Of a stretch of DNA of 64,000 nucleotides, positions 33,889 to 42,945 are shown piece by piece. The notes below the pieces were generated by a model. It searched no databases. It saw only the letters and a program-made list of their open reading frames with translations, and was not told where the DNA came from. Origin of the DNA: Deltaproteobacteria bacterium (GTDB lineage: Bacteria > Lernaellota > Lernaellaia > JACKCT01); assembly GCA_020633895.1 (NCBI GenBank), contig JACKCT010000004.1:124001-188000 (forward strand), read 5' to 3'. The position numbers and the translations under genes were made by a program. The number at the start of each line of letters is the position of its first letter. Position 1 is the first letter of the stretch.

Positions 33889-36882
33889 ATGGCCCATCGC
33901 ATTGAAGTCGTCTTTCAACCCAACCAGGTGGACGCCCTCGGCGAAAAAACCGCCGGACGCATTCGGCATGACCTGCATCTGGCGGTCGACCACGTGCGTA
34001 CGGCCCAGGTGTACACCGTCGACGCCGACCTGAACGCCGACGAGCTTCGGGATCTGGCGTCCGGGCCTTATACCGATCCCATCATCCAAGACTACGCCAT
34101 CGACAAATCGGCCATCGATCCCTCGCCGTTCGATTGGCTCATCGAGGTCGGATTTTTGCCGGGCGTGACCGACAACGTCGGACGCACGGCGCGAGAAGCG
34201 GCCCAGGTGCGCCTCGGGCGGACGTTCGACGAAGGCCGGTCGGTGCATTCGTCGATTCAGTATTGGATCAAAGGGGATCTTAGCGACGAGGACGTGGAGC
34301 GCGTCGCCTCCGAATTGCTGGCCAACAAACTGATCCAGAGATGGACGATCCGCCCCGCGTCCCAGGTCGATCCGGCGGTGGGGCTGCCGGCCGTGGTGCC
34401 CAAGGTCGGGACGCAGGACGAGCCGGTTGTCGACTCGATCAATCTGGAACTCAAGAACGACGAACTGATCGCGATGAGTCGCGAGATGACGCTGGCCCTC
34501 AGCCTCGCCGAGATGAAGGCGATCCGAAATCACTATCGGGACAAAAAGGTTCAGCTCAAGCGGGCGTCCAAGGGTCTGCCTTTCGACCGGCCCTCGGACG
34601 TGGAACTCGAAGTGCTCGCCCAGACCTGGTCGGAGCACTGCAAGCACAAGATTTTCGCCGCGAAAATCGCCTATGAATACGAGGGTATCGTCGAGACGAT
34701 CGAGGGCCTGTTTCCCACGTACATCAAGGCGCTGACCGCCAAGGTCCGAAAGAACAAAGGACGCAAGGACTACTGCCAGTCGGTGTTCACCGACAACGCG
34801 GGCGTCATCAAGTTCAACGACGATTTCTCGCTGGTGATGAAAGTCGAAACGCACAACTCGCCCTCGGCCCTGGACCCCTACGGCGGAGCGCTGACGGGCA
34901 TCGTCGGCGTGAATCGTGACCCCTTCGGCACCGGGCAGGGCGCCAAATTGTGCTTCAATACGGACGTCTTCTGCTTTGCCCCGCCGGATTGGGACAAGCC
35001 GATCCCGCCGCGCCTGCTGCATCCCAAGCGGGTTTTCGACGGGGTGCGCGAAGGCGTCGAGCACGGCGGCAACAAAAGCGGCATCCCGACGGTCAACGGC
35101 TCCATCGTTTTCGACGACCGCTTTCTGGGCAAACCCCTGGTCTTTTGCGGCACGGGCGGCTTGCTGCCGGCGAAGGTAAACGGCAAATCCGGTTGGGATA
35201 AGACGATCAAGCCCGGCGACATGGCCGTGATGGTGGGCGGGCGCGTGGGCGCGGACGGCATCCACGGCGCGACGTTCTCCAGCGAGGAATTGCGCGAGGA
35301 CAGCCCGGCGACGGCCGTGCAAATCGGCGACCCGATCACGCAAAAGCGGATGACGGATTTTCTGCTGATCGCGCGGGACAAGGGCTGGTATCGCTTCATC
35401 ACCGACAACGGCGCCGGGGGCCTGGCCAGCAGCATCGGCGAAATGGCCCGGGAATGCGGCGGATGCGAAATCTACCTGGACAAGGTGCCGCTCAAATACC
35501 ACGGCCTGCGGCCTTGGATGATCCTCCTGTCCGAATCCCAGGAGCGCATGAGCCTGGCCATTCCGCCCGAGCACTGGGAGGAATTCCATTCCCTGGCCAA
35601 GCGCATGGACGTGGAGGCGACCGTCGTCGGCAAATTCGCGGAGACGGGCGATTTTGATGTGTTCTTCGGCGAGAAGATCATCGCCAGCCTGCCGATGACG
35701 TTCCTGCACGACGGCGTGCCCGCCATGTCGCTGCACGCCAAATGGGAGCCGCCTCAACTCGCCGAGCCGACGCTCCCGGCGACGTCCGATTGGACGGCCT
35801 TGCTCAAGCGGATGTTGGGACGCCTGAACATCTGCTCCAAGGAATACGTGGTGCGCCAATACGACCACGAGGTGCAGGGCGGCTCGGTCGTCAAGCCTCT
35901 GGTCGGCGCCCATCACGACGGGCCGTCGGATGCCGCGGTTTGGCGCCCGATCCTGACAAGCATGGAAGCGGTGGTCGTCTCTCACGGCCTTTGCCCGCGC
36001 TATTCGGATGTGGACGCTTACGACATGTCGGCCAATTCGGTCGACGAGGCGGTGCGCAACGCGGTGGCGGTCGGCGCCGATCCGGACTATCTGGCGGGGT
36101 TGGACAATTTCTGCTGGTGCGATCCGGTGCAAAGCGAAAACACGCCGGACGGCGAATACAAACTCGCGCAGTTGGTGCGCGCGAATAAGGCCCTGTTCAA
36201 CACGTGCGTGGCGTATGGGATTCCGTGCATCAGCGGCAAGGACTCCATGAAAAACGACTACCTCATGGAAGGCGTGAAGATCTCCGTGCCGCCGACGATG
36301 CTTTTCACGGTGGTCGGCAAGCTGGAGGACGCACGCAAGGCCGTGACCATGGACGCCAAGTCGCCGGGGGACCTGGTGTATGTCGTGGGGCTGACGCGGG
36401 CCGAGCTGGGCGCTTCGGAATATTACGCCGAGCTGGGCCTGGAAGGGCCGGGCACGCCGGAAGTGCATTACGACGATAATATCGAGCTGTACCGCAAGCT
36501 TCACGAGGCCATCAAAAACGGGCTCGTGCGATCCTGCCACGATTGCTCGGACGGCGGGCTGGCGATTGCGCTGGCGGAGACGGCGTTCGCCGGAGATTTG
36601 GGTATGCGCGTGGATCTGTCCAAGGTGCCCACCGGAGCGGACAGCGCCTGGCGTCTGTCGCGGGAACAACTGGCGTTTTCCGAGAGCGCCGGGCGGTTTG
36701 TCGTGACGATTCGTCCCGAGTCGAAAGCGGAGTTTGAAAAGACGATCGGGCGCGAGCGCCTGGGCTGCGTGGGCGAAGTGAGCGGCGATAAAGATTTCGT
36801 TCTGCACGACAACACCGGCGAGTTTTGCCGGGTGACGATCGACGAACTCAAGGCGGCCTGGCAGGCCACGTTGGATTATTAG
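33889..36882 (+). CDS. purL: Phosphoribosylformylglycinamidine synthase, PurL subunit with PurS-like N-terminus
   Basis: 997 residues, a purine-synthesis enzyme converting FGAR to FGAM. The first 160 residues hold two PurS-like repeats (about 3-70, HRIEVVFQPNQVDALGE, and 82-158, WLIEVGFLPGVTDNVGR). Two ATP-binding/AIR synthetase-like halves follow, with TWSEHCKHKIF (about residue 245), VKVETHNSPSALDPYGGA and later DNGAGGLASSIGEM and SCHDCSDGGLAIAL. The glutaminase domain of the 1,300-residue large PurL is absent and is encoded by purQ next door. This is an intermediate type between large PurL and PurLQS; a separate purS is not seen and not needed. Confidence 0.93.
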   Translation: MAHRIEVVFQPNQVDALGEKTAGRIRHDLHLAVDHVRTAQVYTVDADLNADELRDLASGPYTDPIIQDYAIDKSAIDPSPFDWLIEVGFLPGVTDNVGRTAREAAQVRLGRTFDEGRSVHSSIQYWIKGDLSDEDVERVASELLANKLIQRWTIRPASQVDPAVGLPAVVPKVGTQDEPVVDSINLELKNDELIAMSREMTLALSLAEMKAIRNHYRDKKVQLKRASKGLPFDRPSDVELEVLAQTWSEHCKHKIFAAKIAYEYEGIVETIEGLFPTYIKALTAKVRKNKGRKDYCQSVFTDNAGVIKFNDDFSLVMKVETHNSPSALDPYGGALTGIVGVNRDPFGTGQGAKLCFNTDVFCFAPPDWDKPIPPRLLHPKRVFDGVREGVEHGGNKSGIPTVNGSIVFDDRFLGKPLVFCGTGGLLPAKVNGKSGWDKTIKPGDMAVMVGGRVGADGIHGATFSSEELREDSPATAVQIGDPITQKRMTDFLLIARDKGWYRFITDNGAGGLASSIGEMARECGGCEIYLDKVPLKYHGLRPWMILLSESQERMSLAIPPEHWEEFHSLAKRMDVEATVVGKFAETGDFDVFFGEKIIASLPMTFLHDGVPAMSLHAKWEPPQLAEPTLPATSDWTALLKRMLGRLNICSKEYVVRQYDHEVQGGSVVKPLVGAHHDGPSDAAVWRPILTSMEAVVVSHGLCPRYSDVDAYDMSANSVDEAVRNAVAVGADPDYLAGLDNFCWCDPVQSENTPDGEYKLAQLVRANKALFNTCVAYGIPCISGKDSMKNDYLMEGVKISVPPTMLFTVVGKLEDARKAVTMDAKSPGDLVYVVGLTRAELGASEYYAELGLEGPGTPEVHYDDNIELYRKLHEAIKNGLVRSCHDCSDGGLAIALAETAFAGDLGMRVDLSKVPTGADSAWRLSREQLAFSESAGRFVVTIRPESKAEFEKTIGRERLGCVGEVSGDKDFVLHDNTGEFCRVTIDELKAAWQATLDY

Positions 36883-36895
36883 GAGGCCGAAAAGC

Positions 36896-37714
36896 TTGGC
36901 CAAGCTGCGCGCCATCGTTATTTCCGGAAACGGCGTGAACTGCGAGATGGAAATGGCTCACGCCAATCGTCTGGCGGGCGTGGACGACGTGCGCATCGCC
37001 TCGATCTACGATCTGCTTTCCGGCGACGTGCGCCTGGACGACTACCAACTGCTCAACATGCCCGGCGGATTCCAGGACGGCGACGACCTGGGCAGTTCCA
37101 AGGCCGCGGCCAATCGCTATCAGCACGCCCACGCCCAGGGCGCCGACGAGCCGATTCAGGACCAACTGCGGCGCTTCATCGACGACGGCAAATGCATCAT
37201 CGGCGTGTGCAACGGGTTTCAGTTGCTTATCAAGCTCGGGCTTCTTCCGGCCATCGACGGGAAATATTTCCAGCAGCAGGCGACGCTGACGTTCAACGAC
37301 CGGGGACGTTTCGAGGATCGTTGGGTGCGTCTGGTGGTCGACGAGCAATCGCCGTGCGTGTTCACCAAGGGGATGCACCAACTCGAATTGCCGGTGCGAC
37401 ACGGGGAGGGGAAGATCGTCCCCGCGGACGACCAGGTGCTATCCGCCGTCAAGGAACGTCATCTGGCCCCCATTCGCTACGCCGACGCCGAGGGAAACCC
37501 CACGCAGGATTATCCCGCCAACCCGAACGGCAGCATCGACGCCATTGCGGCTCTTTGCGACGAGAGTGGGCGCGTGTTCGGCGTCATGCCTCATCCGGAG
37601 GCGTTCGTCCATCGCACCAATCACCCCCGTTGGACCCGCGAGGAATTGCCCGAAGAGGGCGCCGGGCTTGCGATTTTCCGCAACGCCGTCAAATACCTCA
37701 AAGATAACTTCTAA
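36896..37714 (+). CDS. purQ: Phosphoribosylformylglycinamidine synthase, glutaminase subunit PurQ
   Basis: 272 residues. Class I glutamine amidotransferase supplying ammonia to PurL. Seen: VISGNGVNCEMEMAHA at the start, NMPGGFQDGDDLG, the nucleophilic Cys in IIGVCNGFQLLIKLG (about residue 104), and the His/Glu pair in FGVMPHPEAFVHR. The TTG start has AGGAGG nine bases upstream. It lies 13 bases after purL. It is longer than B. subtilis PurQ (about 227 residues) and resembles the larger PurQ forms paired with PurS-containing PurL. Confidence 0.94.
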   Translation: MAKLRAIVISGNGVNCEMEMAHANRLAGVDDVRIASIYDLLSGDVRLDDYQLLNMPGGFQDGDDLGSSKAAANRYQHAHAQGADEPIQDQLRRFIDDGKCIIGVCNGFQLLIKLGLLPAIDGKYFQQQATLTFNDRGRFEDRWVRLVVDEQSPCVFTKGMHQLELPVRHGEGKIVPADDQVLSAVKERHLAPIRYADAEGNPTQDYPANPNGSIDAIAALCDESGRVFGVMPHPEAFVHRTNHPRWTREELPEEGAGLAIFRNAVKYLKDNF

Positions 37715-37798
37715 CATCCGCCGACGGGCCCCGTCGCCCGACCCCTTGGATTTCCCCCGTCCCCGGACGTATGATGCGAACGATTCCGGGAGGTTGCC

Positions 37799-38770
37799 AT
37801 GATCACCGCCTATCGATGCGAGAACGGCAGCTTGCGTCCGACGCAGGTTGATTCGGGAGATTCGATCGAGCCCGCCGCGATCTGGATCGACCTGCGCCAC
37901 CCGACAGCCGAGGAAGAAGCCGCCGTCGAAAAATTTCTCGGCATCGACGTGCCCACGCGGGACGAGATGCGGGAAATCGAAATTTCCAGCCGTCTCTACC
38001 AACTCGGGCCGGCGCTGTTCATGACCGCCTCAATCCTCTATCGATCGGCCGGCAACGACTTATTGCTCGAACCGCTCACCTTCGTTCTGGGCACCAACCG
38101 GCTGATCACCGTGCGCTACTCGGACCCGATGCCCATCAGCCAATACGTGCGCCAATCGCAACTCGGCGACGTGCCTTGTTCCAACGCGCTCGATGTTTTC
38201 GCGGGGCTGCTGGAGGCGTTCGTCGACCGCCTGGCGGACGTTCTCGAAAACGTACAGCGGGAGACGGACGGCCTGTCGGCGCAGATTTTCACGCACCCGG
38301 ACGAGTTGGACGAAGAACTCGAATACGCCGAAGTGCTGCGTGGAATCGGGCGCGCCCAGATGACCACGTCCCGCGTTCGCGAGAGCCTGGTGAGTATCTC
38401 GCGGCTGCTGTCGTACGTGACGCGCTATCGACAGGCGGAGCAGGACGCGGGTCTGGCCGAGTTGCTCAAGACGGTGCGTCGCGATGTGGGATCGCTCAGT
38501 GACCAGGCGACGTTTCTGGCGTCGAATATCACGTTTCTGCTCGACGCGACGTTGGGTGTCATCAGCAGCGAGCAGACCGACGTAACAAAGATTTTTTCGA
38601 TCCTGGCGACGCTGTTCCTACCGCCGACGCTCATCGCCAGCATCTACGGCATGAACTTTCATGTCATGCCCGAGCTGAACTGGGCGTGGGGATACCCGGC
38701 GGCGATCGCGCTGATGGTGCTGTCGGCGGTGCTGTCGTACTGGTTTGTCCGGCTCAAGGGTTGGCTGTAG
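37799..38770 (+). CDS. CorA-family divalent cation transporter
   Basis: 323 residues. A long cytoplasmic domain with helical segments (FVDRLADVLENVQRETDGLSAQIF), then two C-terminal membrane helices. The GMN selectivity motif is in SIYGMNFHVMPEL at about residues 284-286, followed by WGYPAAIALMVLSAVLSYW and a basic end. It would move Mg2+, Co2+ or a related ion across the inner membrane. Monocistronic by position; no riboswitch-like leader is seen in the 84-base gap upstream. Confidence 0.92.
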   Translation: MITAYRCENGSLRPTQVDSGDSIEPAAIWIDLRHPTAEEEAAVEKFLGIDVPTRDEMREIEISSRLYQLGPALFMTASILYRSAGNDLLLEPLTFVLGTNRLITVRYSDPMPISQYVRQSQLGDVPCSNALDVFAGLLEAFVDRLADVLENVQRETDGLSAQIFTHPDELDEELEYAEVLRGIGRAQMTTSRVRESLVSISRLLSYVTRYRQAEQDAGLAELLKTVRRDVGSLSDQATFLASNITFLLDATLGVISSEQTDVTKIFSILATLFLPPTLIASIYGMNFHVMPELNWAWGYPAAIALMVLSAVLSYWFVRLKGWL

Positions 38771-38788
38771 GCCGCACGGCCGCGCAAA

Positions 38789-38818
38789 TTGACATTCCGT
38801 TCGCCGCCGTGCTAACCG
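38789..38818 (+). promoter_or_regulatory. Possible promoter of the tRNA-Arg gene
   Basis: A perfect TTGACA at 38789-38794. The -10 is poor: the best candidates are GCTAAC or TAACCG, 16-18 bases later. It lies 20-50 bases upstream of the tRNA, the right place for a tRNA promoter. Confidence 0.4.
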
Positions 38819-38838
38819 TCCGCGTCGAATGCATTTGG

Positions 38839-38912
<74 letters not shown>

Positions 38913-38999
38913 TCATCCCGTTTTTCTTACTCTTCGTATTCGACATCCATCATCGTCCGTTCTTCGACCTTTGACCTTCGACCGCGCCGAAAAATATAT

Positions 39000-39027
39000 T
39001 TGCTTATCAAAGCTTTGCATTCATAAT
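39000..39027 (+). promoter_or_regulatory. Possible promoter for the Asp-rich lipoprotein gene
   Basis: TTGCTT and CATAAT separated by 16 bases in an AT-rich island that stands out from the GC-rich surroundings, about 80 bases before the ATG. Confidence 0.4.
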
Positions 39028-39107
39028 GTTGAATAATCCGAAGGTCATTGAGATTCGTGCGCAAGCATGTCGCATCGACGAAAAGACTCGCCGAACGGGA
39101 GGTCATG

Positions 39108-41135
39108 ATGTCGGATCGTACGCGTTGGGGATTCCTGTTCGTGATGTCGACCTGCCTGCTCTTTTTCTTCGCCATGAGCTGCGGCGGAGGCGACGATGAT
39201 GATGACAACGACTCCGATGTCACCGACGACGACTCTTCCGACGATGACGATGATGACGACGATTCCGGCGACGACGACACCCACGCCACGGACTGCGTCG
39301 ACGAGGACGGCGACGGATTCGGCCAAAACTGCGACGAGGGCGACGACTGCGACGACTCCAACGGCGCGGTACACGCTGTTCTGATCGGCTATTCGGACGA
39401 GGATTTGGACGGATTCCCCGGAACCGCCGTGGAATTTTGCGCATCCGCCTTGCCGAGTCCCTACGCCGATTCGGGCGACGACTGCGATGACAACGACCCA
39501 CTGACGTATCCGGGCGCGGTCGAACTTCCCGACGACGGTGTGGACCAGGACTGCGTCGGTGGTGACGCGAACGCCGCAAATGACGACGGCATTTTTGTCG
39601 ACGGCGTTTCCGGTTCGGACTCTAATTCTGGGACCAAGGAGGAACCGGTCAAAACCGTGCAGGAAGGCGTCGATCTCATCAAAGGCTCCAAGCATCAAGT
39701 CTACATCGCCGCCGGGACGTACACGGAATCGGTGTCGATTGCCAAGAAGTACATCGAGCTGTTCGGCGGCTACGACGCATCCGATTGGTCGCGGGATATC
39801 GATGCCCACGAGACGACGATCGAAGGCGCCGGTAATCCCGCCGTGACGATCCAGAAGGACGCGGAAGAAACGCGGCTTGACGGGCTGACGCTGGATGGGC
39901 CTGAAGCCTCGGTATCGACGGCTGTCTCGGTGGCAACGAACGAAGTCGTGGACGTGCTGCGTTGCCGCATCCGTACGTTCGCGACGAAAAATACGGCGAC
40001 CGGAATCATGTCGGATTTCGCTCCCACGTTGCGAGTGCTCGAATCCCAAATCGTCGCGGACGAAAACGGAGGCGATATCTATGGGATCGATCTGACTGAC
40101 GAAGCCGAGGGCGGCTCGCTTGTCGTCAACGGTCTGGAAGTGACGGCGACTTTGAAAGGCGACGGCACTTTCCATGGAATCAGAATCGAAGGCATGGATA
40201 GCGCTTCGATTGCGCGAACTTCCGTCACGGTCTCGGACACGACCACGGGGTTCCTCACGGGAATTCTCGGAATTTCAACGCCGATGGAGGTCCGGGCGTC
40301 GACGATCGATCTTGCGGGTTCGGGGAGTGTTCGCGGGATTTTTTCTCAAAGTGCTAAGCTTGAGAGCATCGACAACGTCATTCGCGTGACGGGATATATT
40401 TTCGGCTTGGGGATAGCCGTAAATTCGGCCGACGGCGTGGTCAGCGGCAACGGGATTGAGGCGACCGGAGAGGCGCTGTCGACCGGAATCGTTCTGGACG
40501 GCACCACGGAAGATCAGTTTGTGCTGCTCAACAATATTGTTCACGCGGCCCCGTCGGGAAGCTCCGGGAATAATTTCACCCTGAGAGTATCAGACATGAA
40601 GGGCATTGCGTCGAATAATGTGTTTGTCGCCGGAGAGGGCATCAATGTTTTCGCCGCACGTCTTGAGCCAAGCCACGACCCTTCCAACAAACCCGGCGAT
40701 GTCACTCTTTTCAATAATATCTTTATCTCCGAACAGGCCTCCTCGGAGGGGGCGCCATTGCAGGTGTACGCGAATCCTGGAGGCGCTACCCCGGTGATCG
40801 TGCTGAGGAATAATGATCTGATCGGCGATCAACCGGACTGCTTCATGGATACCCAAGTCGGATCGGGATGCGTTGAAACTCTGGCCGATCTCAACGAATG
40901 CAACTGGCCCTATTGCGATGACGCCTCGGACAACATCGACGACGGTCCGATGTTCGTGGATTCGGATAACGGGGACTATCATCTTTCGTCAGACAGTCCG
41001 TTGATCGACGCGGGTCTGGATGTCACCGCGACTCTGCCCAGCGATCTGCTCGATTTCGCGTTATACGATTTCGAAAACGATCCACGCCCCATGGGCGACG
41101 GATGGGATATCGGCGCCGACGAATATCATCCGTAA
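39108..41135 (+). CDS. Asp-rich surface lipoprotein with MopE-like metal-binding motif and beta-helix
   Basis: 675 residues. A lipoprotein signal ends in FAMSC (Cys at about residue 22), followed by GGG and a nearly pure Asp/Ser linker of about 35 residues. Next come Cys/Asp-rich segments of the MopE type (DEDGDGFGQNCDEGDDCDD and later GDDCDDNDP) that usually bind Ca2+ or Cu. Residues about 170-640 form a right-handed parallel beta-helix (DUF1565-like), starting FVDGVSGSDSNSGTKEEPVKTV. The second of two tandem ATGs is chosen, with GGGAGG five bases upstream. The 3' half is visibly richer in A and T than its neighbours. Likely displayed on the cell surface; the role is unknown. Confidence 0.8.
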   Translation: MSDRTRWGFLFVMSTCLLFFFAMSCGGGDDDDDNDSDVTDDDSSDDDDDDDDSGDDDTHATDCVDEDGDGFGQNCDEGDDCDDSNGAVHAVLIGYSDEDLDGFPGTAVEFCASALPSPYADSGDDCDDNDPLTYPGAVELPDDGVDQDCVGGDANAANDDGIFVDGVSGSDSNSGTKEEPVKTVQEGVDLIKGSKHQVYIAAGTYTESVSIAKKYIELFGGYDASDWSRDIDAHETTIEGAGNPAVTIQKDAEETRLDGLTLDGPEASVSTAVSVATNEVVDVLRCRIRTFATKNTATGIMSDFAPTLRVLESQIVADENGGDIYGIDLTDEAEGGSLVVNGLEVTATLKGDGTFHGIRIEGMDSASIARTSVTVSDTTTGFLTGILGISTPMEVRASTIDLAGSGSVRGIFSQSAKLESIDNVIRVTGYIFGLGIAVNSADGVVSGNGIEATGEALSTGIVLDGTTEDQFVLLNNIVHAAPSGSSGNNFTLRVSDMKGIASNNVFVAGEGINVFAARLEPSHDPSNKPGDVTLFNNIFISEQASSEGAPLQVYANPGGATPVIVLRNNDLIGDQPDCFMDTQVGSGCVETLADLNECNWPYCDDASDNIDDGPMFVDSDNGDYHLSSDSPLIDAGLDVTATLPSDLLDFALYDFENDPRPMGDGWDIGADEYHP

Positions 41136-41309
41136 ATTATTCCCACTGCCCCGGCCGTGGGGGACACTCCCTGTCCTGAATTGCCCCGGACAAGGGTGCG
41201 AACAACCGCGTGGCGGGCCGTTATTCCTTGCGCCGGGGCCATACGCGGCCTATTTTTGTTGGGCGGCTGGAATTTCGCACCCACGAGGATGGCGGGGAAG
41301 GGCGACCGT

Positions 41310-42902
41310 TTGGAGAACGACATCAAGGCCACGCCGGCGACGGTGGAGCATACGCCGGTTCGCCTGAAGAGCCCGCAAAAAATCCAAACGCCCGACCACG
41401 AACTCAAGAAATTTGTCGAGTTGCAGGCGGGTTTCGGTGAGACCTACGGTCGCTTGATGGCCGATCCGAACGCCCCTCGCACGGTGCTGGTCGTTCCCAG
41501 CCTCAGCCTCGACGAAGACGTCCTGCAAAAAATTTCCGGCGTTCTCCACTACGAAGAGCGCATGCTGTGCATGCTGATGCTTTTGCGTCAGCCGCGAACG
41601 CACGTCATTTACCTGACCAGCCAGCCGATCGAAAGCACCATCATCGATTACCATCTGCATCTCATGCCCGGCATTCCGGTCAGTCACGCCAAAAACCGCC
41701 TGACGCTCATGTCGGCCCACGACGGCTCAATGACCTGTCTGACGCAGAAAGTCCTGCAACGCCCCCGCATGATGAACCGCCTGCGCGACCGCATTCGCGA
41801 TCCCAACTCGGCGTACATCAGTTGCTTCAATTCGACGCCCGCCGAACGGGCGCTGGCGGTCGCCCTCGGCCTGCCGCTCTATGCCTGCGATCCGGCACTG
41901 GCTCACTTGGGGACAAAATCGGGCAGCCGCAAGGTGTTTCGCGAGGCCGGCGTGCCCATGCCCGACGGCGTGGAAGATCTACGCGACGAGCGGGATCTGG
42001 TGCAGGGCATCGCGGAACTTCGCCGTCGCAACGAGTGTGTCGAACGGGTGGCGATCAAACTCAACGAAGGTTTTTCCGGTGAAGGCAACGCTACGTTCAG
42101 CTTGAAGGGGTGCCCCACCAACGGTGAACTGGAGACGTGGATACGCGACTCTCTGCCGAGCGGGATCCTTTGCGAAGCGTCGGGTGAGTCGTGGGAAATT
42201 TTCAAAGAGAAATTGCGCGAGATGGGCGGTGTGGTCGAGCACTATATCGAAAGCGAGGAAAAGCGTTCGCCGTCGGTGCAGGCGCGCATCGATCCCCTCG
42301 GGTGCGAGCACATCATCTCGACGCACGACCAGATCCTCGGCGGCCCGTCGGGTCAGATCTACCTGGGCAGCACCTTCCCCGCGGATCAGGCCTACCGCCT
42401 GCAGATCCAGGAGATGGGCCTGCGCGTCTCGCAGGTACTGCGCCAATACGGCGTGCTGGGGCGTTTCGGCATCGACTTCATCGTCGTGCGGGAGGGCGAG
42501 CACTGGCGTCCGTACGCCATCGAAATCAACTTGCGTAAAGGCGGCACGACGCACACCTACATGCAGCTTCAGCATCTGACCGACGGCGAATACGACCCGG
42601 ATAGCGGGCTCTATGTCACTCCACGCGGCCAACCGCGCTACTATTACGCGTCGGACAACTTGCAGAAGGCGTCCTACAAGGGACTGACCCCCGAGGACTT
42701 GATTGACATTTCGGTGCAACATCAGCTTCACTTCCACGGGGCCACGCAGCAGGGCGTGGTGTTCCACCTGATCGGCGCGTTTTCCGAATTCGGAAAAATC
42801 GGCGTCCTGTGCATCGGCGATTCCTACCAGCGCGCCCACGAGTTTTATCGCGAAACGGTCAGTGTGTTGGATCGGGAAACCGGCCCCGGCGAAAAACGCT
42901 AG
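41310..42902 (+). CDS. ATP-grasp peptide ligase, PGM1-like
   Basis: About 530 residues. An ATP-grasp carboxylate-amine ligase of the type related to PGM1, the peptide ligase of pheganomycin synthesis. Seen: VAIKLNEGFSGEGNATF (ATP-binding Lys and Gly loop, about residue 250), SPSVQARIDPLG, GRFGIDFIVVRE, and AIEINLRKGGTTHTYM (metal-binding Glu-x-Asn). The C-terminal GLTPEDLIDISVQHQLHFH and VVFHLIGAFSEFGKIGVLCIGDS match my memory of the PGM1 C-terminal domain. The TTG start has AAGGG seven bases upstream; an ATG at 41289 is the alternative, but its GAGG is directly adjacent. The cassette continues 43 bases later with an aspartoacylase-type gene. The substrate is unknown. Confidence 0.8.
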   Translation: MENDIKATPATVEHTPVRLKSPQKIQTPDHELKKFVELQAGFGETYGRLMADPNAPRTVLVVPSLSLDEDVLQKISGVLHYEERMLCMLMLLRQPRTHVIYLTSQPIESTIIDYHLHLMPGIPVSHAKNRLTLMSAHDGSMTCLTQKVLQRPRMMNRLRDRIRDPNSAYISCFNSTPAERALAVALGLPLYACDPALAHLGTKSGSRKVFREAGVPMPDGVEDLRDERDLVQGIAELRRRNECVERVAIKLNEGFSGEGNATFSLKGCPTNGELETWIRDSLPSGILCEASGESWEIFKEKLREMGGVVEHYIESEEKRSPSVQARIDPLGCEHIISTHDQILGGPSGQIYLGSTFPADQAYRLQIQEMGLRVSQVLRQYGVLGRFGIDFIVVREGEHWRPYAIEINLRKGGTTHTYMQLQHLTDGEYDPDSGLYVTPRGQPRYYYASDNLQKASYKGLTPEDLIDISVQHQLHFHGATQQGVVFHLIGAFSEFGKIGVLCIGDSYQRAHEFYRETVSVLDRETGPGEKR

Positions 42903-42945
42903 CTTGTTTTCGGTTGATCGGCGTCCGCCGTGTCGGCCGGGAACG

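Noticed and set aside
32581-36915. 1,444-codon open frame on the minus strand
   Set aside because: It lies antisense to murJ and purL, both with clear family motifs. Its translation is Arg/His/Gln-rich without motifs, as expected from the codon bias of GC-rich genes read backwards.
37720-37740. Hairpin CGACGGGCCCCGTCG after purQ as a terminator
   Set aside because: The stem is short and no T tract follows, so I cannot support an intrinsic terminator.
38913-39107. Integrated element next to tRNA-Arg
   Set aside because: The low-GC gene beside the tRNA raised the idea, but there is no integrase and no direct repeat of the tRNA 3' end in the window.
39190-39290. Possible tandem DNA repeat or CRISPR-like array
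   Set aside because: The GAC/GAT-rich run encodes the Asp linker of the lipoprotein; there are no spacers or constant repeats.
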